Of a stretch of 64,000 nucleotides of DNA, positions 55,918 to 64,000 are shown piece by piece; position 1 is the stretch's first letter, and every line of letters begins with the position of its first letter. A model generated the notes under the pieces. It did no database searches and was not told where the DNA came from. It saw only the letters and a program-made list of their open reading frames with translations. Source of the stretch: Primulina eburnea. Taxonomy: Eukaryota; Streptophyta; Magnoliopsida; Lamiales; Gesneriaceae. The stretch covers positions 10,205,069 through 10,269,068 of the forward strand of contig NC_133101.1 of NCBI RefSeq assembly GCF_022965805.1, in the 5' to 3' direction. The position numbers and the translations under genes are program-made.

Positions 55918-57896
55918 GACTAGCAAGAAGCACGTGCGATGCACGTAAATATTAATTATTTAATAAAAATTAAAATTTGTTTTTTTTTAAAAAAATAATT
56001 TTAATCATTTTTTTATTTATATTGGTTTTGTATTTTGTCATATCAGATGAATAAATTAATTAAGAACTTATATACCTTACTTTCAAAATTATTTCTCAAA
56101 TTAGAATTCAAATCGTTAATTTTATAATATATAATAAATTATAATGAACATAGTATATATAACGATTTGAACTGAAACAAATTTTGAAAACATATATCTA
56201 AATACCACGTATCCAAATTATGGATTTTATAAATGCATAAATCATAATTTATATAAGTAAAGCACACTAATAAAAAATAATTATCAATTTAAAATATGTG
56301 TGATTAACTCATCAAAATATTATGAAAACTAATGAAATATTAATACTGATAATAAAATATAACATATAATATTCAATTTAAATATTATTTAACCTCCCAC
56401 AGAACTTTTTTACCTTTTGTATTGTTGCATATATAATTATTTTTTTTCTTATCTTCTTGTGATACTATAATTTATTACTTAATTAGAAACTACACTAAAA
56501 TATAATTACAAATTTGCATTAAAATCATAAAATAACATTTAGAAAGAAAATTAAATGGATAAATATTTAAAGTTAGTGTGAAGATGGATTATTTGATAAA
56601 ATTAATATAGGAGTACATTTTATTCTTAAAGTGATATAAATTAATACAATTAATGTATATTGTAGTGATAATTCATTAGCATTTGTTAGACTATTAATTA
56701 TATATTATGTGGAATAATTAGGCTACTAACTAATTATATATTAGATGGAATAAATAAAAAATTTTGATATTTCATTTTTACACTTACAACAATTAGAAAT
56801 TTACAAATATATCTTTATTGAATCTTTGGATTTGTATTGATAAGGAGGTCATTTTTATCTTTTGACAATTGAAAAACATGGTCAATTATCTACACTTTTG
56901 TAGGTATATAGATAAAAAATATATTTTTTTATTAAACATATATTCATTTTTAATGAATAGATTTCCCATAAATTGTGTAGAAAATTTTCATGCAATTAAT
57001 CTAACAACACACATGATAGTAGAAAATTTACAATGAAAAACTTTGTTATTATTTTTATACTTTTATAAGTATAATAGTTAAATATATATTATTTTGATAT
57101 TTTTAATGGTTTTTTTAAAATTAAAAAATCTATTCTTTTAATAATTTTTCTGAGAATTATGTAGCAAGAAAATGTTATTTCTTTAATATATTTTTATCTT
57201 CAAATATCTATTCAATTTTATGTCACATTATTTTCAAAGTTTCTTATTTTGCAATTTTCTATTAAAAAATAAAAACATTATTATGATCCTCATGTATTTA
57301 ATGATTGTGTAGAAAATTTTGATGCAATTAATCTAACAACACATAATTTATGGGAATAGTAGAAAATTTACAATAAAAAACTTTCTTATTATTTTTACGC
57401 TTTTATAAATATAATAGTTAAATATATATTCTTTTAATATTTCTAATGAAAAATATATTTTTTATTAAAAAATCTATTCTTTTAATATTTTTTGTAAGAA
57501 ATATGTACGAAGAAAATATTATTTTTTAAAGTATTTTTTATTATCAAATATCTATTCAATTTTTATGTAATATTATTTTAAAAATTTCTTAATTTAACCC
57601 TAAATTTTATATAGATTTTCCACCAATGTCCATGCAATTAATACAAACAATGTAAATAATAAGTTTTATTTTGTTCAAGTTTGCATGAAGGGTAATTTTG
57701 TCAATGCACAATCGGAAATTAATTATTAGTAATGATGAGGCATTTATGTCCTATTATTTTTATCTTTACATTACAATAATAATAAGTTTTATTTTGTTCA
57801 ATTTTGCATGAAGGGTAATTTTGTCAATGCACAATCGGAAAACAATGTCAATTATACACACTTTTATAGGTATATAGATATATAGATATAGATAAG
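55918..57896. repeat. Very AT-rich non-coding repeat element, unclassified
   Basis: About 2 kb, nearly all A and T, with no ORF. At its left is ACGTGCGATGCACGT, a perfect 6-bp stem with a 3-base loop. Two direct repeats of about 150 bp start with GTGTAGAAAATTTT at 56,975 and 57,306. A ~60-bp direct repeat (AAGTTTTATTTTGTTCAA and TGTCAATGCACAATCGG) occurs at 57,661 and 57,784. The phrase TAGGTATATAGATA occurs at 56,902 and 57,868. The right end may be near TATAGATAAGTGACGG. I cannot place it in a known superfamily. Confidence 0.45.
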
Positions 57897-58271
57897 TGAC
57901 GGGACCTTGTGCTTTGCAACAAATATTGAGGTCTTAAATCATGAAGCACCAGTTTAGCATTTAGTCTTCACGACCGATAATAGGCTCTCATGTTTTTGGC
58001 TGATGCATTGGCTGACAGAGCCTTCCTGGAGAGAAATTTAAATATTTACTTCAATGAAACTCTACAATCCAAGATTCGCCTCCACCAGAAATCAATTGAA
58101 TTGATTGTCTTTTGTAAGAATGCATTAGTTATTTTATATTTTTTATGAAAATTACTGAATTTGATTTGAAAAAAAAATAGATTCTCACGTCTACATTTAA
58201 GAACTTAAGGAATCTTGTGTACATGCATGTGTTAGAATGGTGGCGCATTTGGATCAATGATTTTGAAATCA

Positions 58272-58541
58272 TTATTTAACGTGTTGGAATAATGTTTCAT
58301 TGGAAGTTCTAATAACATGCTGAAAAATTGGATGACAGAACCTGATTTTTTCTTCAGCATTATTTAACAAATATTGGAACAAAGGATGGATCAGGTATGA
58401 TATCGGAACAACAAATCGTTGTTTATTCTCATTCTCCCCAATATAAATAACAAAATATACTTTTGGAACATCAGCTGATCCGTTCGAGCTTGATCTTCTT
58501 TCACTCGATAAAGAAAGTCTAAGGATTTGTCGAATTTTCAT
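58272..58541 (-). pseudogene. SAUR pseudogene, C-terminus lost
   Basis: It starts [20 protein letters not shown] and keeps the core start ([40 protein letters not shown]) but with Val for the invariant Gly of VPKG and KIRFCHP for EFGFCHP. After HP the conserved MGG-TIPC-E--F segment is replaced by unrelated residues to a stop at 58,272. The last ~20 SAUR residues, needed for the normal fold, are absent, so I call it a pseudogene. Its upstream module with TGTCTC (58,845-58,850) and a TATA box (58,679-58,693) are well kept, so it could still be transcribed. It is divergent from the gene at 59,454. Confidence 0.8.
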
Positions 58542-59453
58542 TATTGTTGTATAGAAGCAAGTCTTACTAAAGAAAAAGGTGTATATAAAACCGAAAGGAT
58601 TGTTTGTTGAAGCAAGTGAAGGCCGAAAATATCAAGTTTTGATGGAATGTTGATGGTTTTGAGGTGAGAAAAGGTGTTGTGTATATAGATAGATGAGTGA
58701 GTAACCATCATTTGGTTCAAGAAAGTAGTTCGAATTGAGTGAACGAGAGGCCAGTAGATGAGTGGTGGCTGGAGAAATTTGGGAAACAAAGCCAGATAGG
58801 AATAACATGGTTTTGTCTTCTGCTAATCACCACAAGTCATGTTGGAGACATTGTTCCCTAATAATTCAGCAACAATCACTCAAAGGGTCCTCAAACAAAT
58901 CACTTGAATTTTCTTTGGATCCCTTTAATCTGTCTCATTCTAGTCACTCACCAACCTTACATTTATCTCAATAAAAAAAAAAAAAAAACTAGATTTATTA
59001 ACGATGTTGGCTGTCTACTAATTTCTCTCTGTAAGTTTTGTTGATATATGGGTTGGGGTTATGTAATTTCAAGCAGATCAATTGAAGCACTCCAAAGAAA
59101 ATTGTTGATCTCATATCATTGGATCATTTATTTCGGCAGGGCCCTTCGAGTTCGTATCGTAGGAGATGACAGGGAACAATGAGTCCAACGTGATTTATGA
59201 TCATTCATGGAAGACAAAACCATGTTATTCTTCATGTGCTTATGTTTCTCATCCATAACTCATCCAATGGCCTCTCGCCCACTCAAATAGAACTACGTAC
59301 TTTCTTGAAATATTTGACATTTAAACATTCATCTATCTATATAAACAGCACATTTCCCAGTTCAAAACCATCAGCAATCATCAAAACACTGATCTTCCTC
59401 AGTTTCCATTTGCTTCACAAATCAAAGCATTCCTTTCTGAGTGTACAATAACA
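58542..59453. promoter_or_regulatory. Divergent SAUR promoter region
   Basis: 912 bp between two head-to-head SAUR coding regions. Each side carries its own copy of the shared module, arranged as mirror images: minus-side AuxRE-like TGTCTC at 58,845-58,850, and plus-side GACAGGGAACAATGAGTCCA (59,168-59,187), where TGTCTC has become TGAGTC. Conserved phrases are AAAACCATGTTATTCTTCAT, GTGCTTATGTTTCTCA and CTCATCCA-TGGCCTCTCG. The plus-side TATA box is CTATCTATATAAAC (59,332-59,345). A run of 16 A lies at 58,973-58,988. Confidence 0.65.
58679..58693 (-). promoter_or_regulatory. TATA box of SAUR pseudogene
   Basis: On the minus strand CATCTATCTATATACAC lies about 140 bp upstream of the ATG, in the same phrase (CATCTATCTATAT) that gives the TATA boxes of the genes at 59,454 and 61,585. 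This matching context supports it. Confidence 0.6.
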
Positions 59454-59729
59454 ATGGCTATTAGACAAATCCTTAGACGTTCTTTGTCAAGTGAAAGAAG
59501 ATCAAATTCTGTTGATGTTCCAAAGGGACATTGTGTTGTTTATCTAGGGGAGACTGAAAATAAGCAACGTTTTGTGATTCCACTATCATATTTGAACAAC
59601 CCTTTATTTCAAGATTTGTTAAACCAAGCTGAAGAAGAATTCGGGTTCTATCATCCAATGGGCAAACTCACCATTCCTTGCAGCGAAGATTTATTTATTG
59701 GTCTAACTTCTAGATTGAGCAGAATATGA
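59454..59729 (+). CDS. SAUR: SAUR family auxin-responsive protein, 91 aa
   Basis: Intronless 91-residue [23 protein letters not shown] is followed by a slightly shorter linker ([20 protein letters not shown]), then [52 protein letters not shown]. Tyr replaces the Cys of FCHP and Lys the second Gly of MGG; both sites vary in the wider family, so I consider it functional. Start codon agrees with all paralogs. A TATA box lies 110 bp upstream. The auxin-response core in its module is mutated, unlike in the copies at 48,635 and 61,271, so its auxin response may be weaker. Role as for the other SAURs, inferred. Confidence 0.94.
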   Translation: MAIRQILRRSLSSERRSNSVDVPKGHCVVYLGETENKQRFVIPLSYLNNPLFQDLLNQAEEEFGFYHPMGKLTIPCSEDLFIGLTSRLSRI

Positions 59730-60746
59730 TAATATGGAGTACTATACTACATTTTAGAGAGTAGAATTTTGTATATATGCTTCCCTTTGGGGATTCTTGT
59801 CGATTTTCAATCGGTGTATATATTCGATTGCGGATGATAGATCCTTGAAACAAAATACCATGTGAAATATTTATTACATCACAATTTTTGCTTATACTCA
59901 GAAGCAATATTACTTTTATTTGCATTCTTTTTGATAGAAGACCCTGCAAGATCTCTGATATAACACCAACTCTTAGCAACTTAAGCCAATAAAATCTCAG
60001 AATTATCACAATAATGATAATATTGGATCTGATTCAGTCGTCTTGTAACAAAAAGCCGAAAATCTCCTAATTTACAAGATTTAATTCACTCATTAAACCG
60101 AGAGTATATAACTGTTTTCCATATGATCCACAAGATAATGAGAGAATTTTTAACGGCCGGAGAATTCTGGTAAAAATGATGTCATACTGTTGTGAGGCAA
60201 CACATATGGTCGTGATCACTAATTAAAGCCGGTAATACAAACTCTTCATTTGTTAATCTAAAAGACTACTGATTTTTTCATGAAATAAAATCCACAAGAA
60301 CTTTCAGTTAAATGCATGAATATAATTGCAATTGTCATGGAATCAATATCACTTAACTGGATGTTCTAATACATTGCAATGTCGTATCTATTTCTAAGAA
60401 GGGGAATGGTTGATACAAAAATATCACAGAATATGATAATGGTATTATTAGATATGCAATTTAGCAGAATATATCATTATCCAATAAAAACAATATACTC
60501 CGACAACTTTTTATGCATATATTATGATGTTATATCAAGGAATTTCCAATGTTTTCGCACATCTTTTTCACTGAAATGTAATATAACTTTCAGATTCTTT
60601 GCAGGCCTGAACTGTAACGGATAAAAAGAGATTAACATTTCTCATTCATGTAACATTGTTATTTTACAGTTTGATCATGTAATCTTTATATCCGTGTGCT
60701 AAAGTTCTTAAATTAAACTATTAATTGCCTATTTTCTGTTTTCAAG
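59730..60746. other. No gene seen
   Basis: 3' flank of the SAUR gene and AT-rich intergenic sequence. Readings such as 60,379-60,624 lack any recognisable domain. Confidence 0.4.
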
Positions 60747-60864
60747 ATCTACGAATGATCCCGTTCGGCTGGCCATACTTGCGGGAGACCTTGATGATGA
60801 GCTCATGAGATTCATCGCAATTAAATGTCAAATGACAGTCCAAGAGTTCTTCGGTCATATCTGA
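60747..60864 (+). pseudogene. Possible orphan terminal exon of an unknown host gene
   Basis: After a pyrimidine-rich stretch ending TTTTCAAG (a plausible 3' splice site) there is a frame STNDPVRLAILAGDLDDELM and RFIAIKCQMTVQEFFGHI ending in TGA at 60,862-60,864. Base composition is much more balanced than in the flanks, and the peptide looks protein-like (amphipathic, no low complexity). I do not recognise the family. No further exons were found nearby, so a gene fragment is likelier than a whole gene. Confidence 0.3.
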
Positions 60865-61214
60865 TAAAAAATATATTGGTTGTTGACATCATTTATCCTT
60901 TACGGCATTCTTGTATTATATATCTCTATACTATTATTTGTCCTTTGGGATAAAAGGAATACTTATATGAATGAGAAAATATAGTTGTATCAAATGTATG
61001 AGCCTATTTTGAATTAAAGAAAATGATATGCTTGAATTTATATTCTCTTCCTCCATTGATTAAGCAACCAAACATAACCAGCTGTATATCTATATCACAT
61101 ATGGCCTGCTTGAGGGATTTATAGTAGCCAAATGTATAATTTTGGTCGGGAAAACATGGTTGATGGATATTATCATCACATAAATGTAATGTGAATTTCT
61201 AACTAAAATTAGGG
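60865..61214. other. No gene seen
   Basis: AT-rich intergenic sequence between the possible exon and the upstream module of the next SAUR. Confidence 0.4.
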
Positions 61215-61446
61215 AGATTGAAAGAATCTTAAGAAAATTGCAGTTTGTTGCTGAAATTGGTAGGGAACAATGTCTCCAACATGATTTATGGTCATTAATT
61301 CAAGACAAAACCATGTTATCCTTCATGTGCTTATGTTTCTCAAAATTTCTTCAGCCACAGCTGATCCACTGGCCTCTCGACCACTCAATTCGAACTACTT
61401 TCTTGAATTATATGACAATTACTCATTCATCTATCTATATATACAA
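61215..61446 (+). promoter_or_regulatory. SAUR upstream module with AuxRE core and TATA box
   Basis: The fullest copy of the shared module: GAAATTGGTAGGGAACAATG, TGTCTC (61,271-61,276, the ARF-binding core), CAACATGATTTATGGTCATT, AAAACCATGTTATCCTTCAT, GTGCTTATGTTTCTCAAAAT, CCACTGGCCTCTCG, TCTTGAATTATATGAC, and a TATA box in CTATCTATATATAC (61,431-61,444). The 5' untranslated region would be about 110 nt. Its conservation over ~220 bp in several copies shows the duplicated unit includes the promoter. Confidence 0.7.
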
Positions 61447-61584
61447 CGCATTTCTCAGCTCAAAAACAATAACAAACCATCAAATAAACTTAAATCTTTT
61501 CAGCCTTCACTTGCTTCACTGAAAAATCCATTCATTTTCGGTCTCCTCTTGCTTTATCCAGACTTAATTCTATATATAGCGACA

Positions 61585-61866
61585 ATGGCCATTCGACAAA
61601 TCCTCAGACGTTCTTTATCGAGTGAAAGAAGATCAAACTCGAACGGATCATCTTATGTCCCGAAGGGACATTTCGTTGTTTATATTGGGGAGAGCGAGAG
61701 TAAACAACGATTTGTTGTTCCAATATCATACCTAAACGATCCTTCGTTTCAAGAATTGTTAAGTAAAGCTGAAGAAGAATTTGGGTTCTGTCATCCAATG
61801 GGTGGAATCACCATTCCTTGCTCCGAATATTTATTCATTGATCTAACCTCTCGTTTGGGAAGATAG
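61585..61866 (+). CDS. SAUR: SAUR family auxin-responsive protein, 93 aa
   Basis: Intronless 93-residue [24 protein letters not shown], then [69 protein letters not shown]. The open frame extends upstream to 61,288, but that part covers the promoter and 5' leader; I chose the ATG at 61,585 because it matches the N-terminus of three paralogs and lies behind a TATA box at 61,431-61,444. All core residues are intact. As in the family generally, it is expected to be an auxin-induced, short-lived inhibitor of PP2C-D phosphatases that promotes cell expansion. It is the last gene of the cluster. Confidence 0.95.
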   Translation: MAIRQILRRSLSSERRSNSNGSSYVPKGHFVVYIGESESKQRFVVPISYLNDPSFQELLSKAEEEFGFCHPMGGITIPCSEYLFIDLTSRLGR

Positions 61867-62559
61867 TGACCATATTTGGACTACAACACTTTAGAGTAGA
61901 AACTTGTATGCTCGTTAGCTAGTTTGAGGTTCTCATCTCTTTTATATGTTCACAATCATGTAAATGTTGTTGGGAGCAGGCAATCGAAATTAAATCATGA
62001 GTAAAAGAACATTTTTGGCATATATAATATGGAGCCAATTTTTCAGATGTTCATAAAATTTTCGAGACATTTATTAAACAATTCGAATAACGATTTCAAA
62101 TTTATCGATCCAAACTAACCATAGCTCTAACATATACATGGACTCAAGAATGTAAAATATGAAACATAGATGAGAGAATATATATTTATGTCGACGATTT
62201 TTGTCATTAATTGTCTGCGAATATGCTCCGACTTAGTTGAGGTGAGCTGCAGAAAGCCATGAATTTCCTTGAGAAAACTTGCACGATTTCTTTAAGTTGT
62301 AATTGTTTTTATTATTGTTAATAACTGATATCTATGCTAAGATATCAGTGCATAGCAAAAAGAGAAGGGAGAGTACATAACGTAAGGATTAGGCCATTAC
62401 CTCTAACAACAAAAATACCAAAATGACCAATGTGTTCTTACAAAAGATCGATTTTATAAATTTTCAATGACGAAACATAGGATGTTTAGTAAATTATATC
62501 TTTGTGAATTAAATCACTGGACTCCAACTAATCCGATATAAACGGATTAGCTCTTGTTG
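61867..62559. other. No gene seen
   Basis: 3' flank of the SAUR gene and AT-rich intergenic sequence. TTATTAATAACTGATATC and GCTAAGATATCAGTGCATAG near 62,315-62,355 form a small inverted repeat around GATATC. Confidence 0.4.
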
Positions 62560-63340
62560 ATTCCCTACTAACTTCTTCGATGAAATCCTCCTATCAAGTC
62601 CACGACTAGAAAATATAGAAGATATTTCGCGTAGGAGAAGAAAAATTGAGAGACGGCACAATATTTATTTTCAAAAGAGGTTGGCCGATTTTTGTTTTCT
62701 TTGGAGGTGGAATTCTCGAATGATTGAGGTAGGTGGCTAGGTTTTTTGACTTGCAAACACTTATTTATAATTAAGTCAAAGCCTAATTACACAATTAACA
62801 TTAATAGGCTTGATTTAACTAATTGGACTAGTCCAACTAGTTTGATTAATTTTATCAAAGTCCATTATACTTTAATTACTTAATATGTTGGACTTGTACC
62901 CCTACAAGCCCATTAAACATATTATCCACCATATTTAATTTATTAATTAATCGACTCAACTTTTGAGCTTAATAAATTAAATACATTAAAAATTCAACAT
63001 TTGAATTTATTATTTAAATTATAAATTCAAATCCTTGAATTTTTATCACCTCCAAAATTTAATATTTAATAAACCCAATATTTGAGTTTAATAAATTAAA
63101 TTCTCAAATTTTATAAATTTAACTCCTTGAATTTATTCTCTCAAAATTTAATTATCATAAATTCAACTCCTTGAATTTACTATATAATATAAATTCAACT
63201 TCTTTAATTTATTCTCTCAACGGGAACAAACGATCCAGTACTTGTGTGACCCTCAATGGTTCAGGGATATAGCTAGCCGTGGGTTCACAACTCCTTGTGA
63301 TTCAGAATAAATTGCCGAAATTCTTGGTCCTCCTCCTCCA
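62560..63340 (-). repeat. Probable old Copia LTR or similar repeat
   Basis: It contains phrases I associate with plant Copia LTRs read on the minus strand: GTGTGACCCTCAATGGTTCA, GATATAGCTAGCCGTGGGTT and CACAACTCCTTGTGATTC (63,243-63,305). A stretch with repeated (A)AATTCAA-CTCCTTGAATTTA units precedes it (62,990-63,220). Boundaries and target duplication were not found, so this is inference from recall. Confidence 0.35.
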
Positions 63341-63344
63341 TCCT

Positions 63345-63530
63345 TTGGTTTTTCCATTTTATTAATTATTAATATTAATTGCTTATTTGATTCTTGGTCT
63401 TCCATCATTTGGTTTTTCCATTTTATTAATTATTAATATTGATTGCTTATTTGATTCTTGCTCCCATCATTTGGTTTTCCTCATTTTAATTATTAATATT
63501 AATATTAATTGCTTATTTTTGTTTTTCTTT
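63345..63530 (+). repeat. About 63-bp tandem repeat, three units
   Basis: Units start with TTGGTTTTTCCATTTTATTA at 63,345 and 63,409, and a shorter third starts TTGGTTTTCC at 63,471. Each contains TTAATTATTAATATT(A/G)ATTGC and, in the first two, TTTGATTCTTG. Not coding. Confidence 0.8.
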
Positions 63531-64000
63531 TTATTTTCATTAATTGATTATTTATCCGATGTATTTATATAAACTAAATAGTGATTAATGATATCCTACC
63601 TGTGTGGGCACTACCTTCATTTGTCTTCGACGGATAAGATCTTGCCACATATATAATTTCAAAAAAAAGTGGGTCCTACATATGTATGAGCAAATCTTGG
63701 TCATCCATCCGATCAGGGGCAATACCCACGTAGGTAGGATGAAATAAACCGTAAATAGTTTGGATATGGACTACAGAAGTTGGACAATCATTATTGAACG
63801 ACACGGTGCATGAACCATTATTCATTATCATTAAATTACATTATTAAATTAAATCCAATTAATTATAAATATTATTTACCATGCATGAGATGGTTCATCA
63901 ATCAACTTTTTGGTGGAGTTGACGTGCACTACTCTATGCAATTGCCATCTTTTGCAGCTTCTTTCTCTTCTTTTCTCGTATATATATAACGAATATAATT
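63531..64000. other. No gene seen
   Basis: AT-rich sequence with GATGATCC-like and CCACGTAGGTAGGATG phrases near 63,700-63,745. Near the right edge, TTCTTTCTCTTCTTTTCTCG then TATATATATAACG (63,955-63,995) has the look of a plant core promoter for a gene beyond the window, but nothing here proves it. Confidence 0.35.

Noticed and set aside
61288..61584. N-terminal extension of the SAUR at 61,585 (192-codon open frame)
   Set aside because: The extension is promoter and leader; paralogs all start at MAIRQIL and a TATA box lies inside the extension.
63345..63530. Possible CRISPR-like spaced repeats
   Set aside because: Units are directly tandem with no unique spacers, in a plant nuclear context; an ordinary tandem repeat.

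Overview
The window is nuclear DNA of a flowering plant, most likely a eudicot; I suspect Lamiales, but only from general familiarity with its repeats. It is AT-rich and mostly layered transposable elements. The only intact host genes I can support are a small cluster of intronless SAUR (small auxin-up RNA) genes in the last 17 kb. There are no RNA genes, operons or CRISPR arrays.

Positions 1-33,850 are built on two decayed Helitron copies lying tail to tail, one on + (about 1,467-29,200) and one on - (about 29,613-33,850). The + copy has been split by at least four later insertions. The first is a Ty3-type LTR entering from the left edge (1-1,466). The second is a 13.7-kb composite Copia (SIRE-like) insertion at 1,560-15,266, flanked by CATTA, whose terminal LTRs are inverted; it carries a nested Ty3/gypsy chromovirus (8,071-14,825). 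The third is a hAT-type MITE (15,990-16,949, 8-bp duplication AACACAAT). The fourth is a non-coding LARD-like element with 2.94-kb LTRs (18,782-27,313, duplication ATATT). The - Helitron copy preserves the empty site for the last two. Both Helitron copies share old lesions, namely a T-tract frameshift and a lost Walker A glycine.

Positions 35,200-46,400 hold a second, different Helitron helicase remnant, a solo LTR (39,084-40,846, TTGTA), a long TA microsatellite next to a tandemly duplicated CACTA-like end, a PIF/Harbinger element (43,841-45,213, TAA) with a decayed accessory ORF, and three 182-185 bp Mutator-type MITEs, each with a perfect 9-bp duplication.

Positions 46,400-62,000 hold the SAUR cluster: four intact genes (47,645 +; 54,898 -; 59,454 +; 61,585 +), one truncated pseudogene (58,272 -) and two orphan promoter fragments. 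The genes share a long upstream module that in several copies carries the auxin-response core TGTCTC, plus a TATA box. A three-level nest of LTRs (about 49,090-54,551, enclosing 49,591-53,524, enclosing 50,304-51,488) sits in the cluster next to one orphan promoter. The right end (62,500-64,000) is AT-rich, with tandem repeats and a probable old LTR.

The strongest candidate for something unusual is the composite Copia insertion. Both outer ends are U5 ends, it has one 5-bp target duplication, and the interrupted Helitron reading frame joins up exactly across it. This suggests integration of an aberrant, partly palindromic cDNA.
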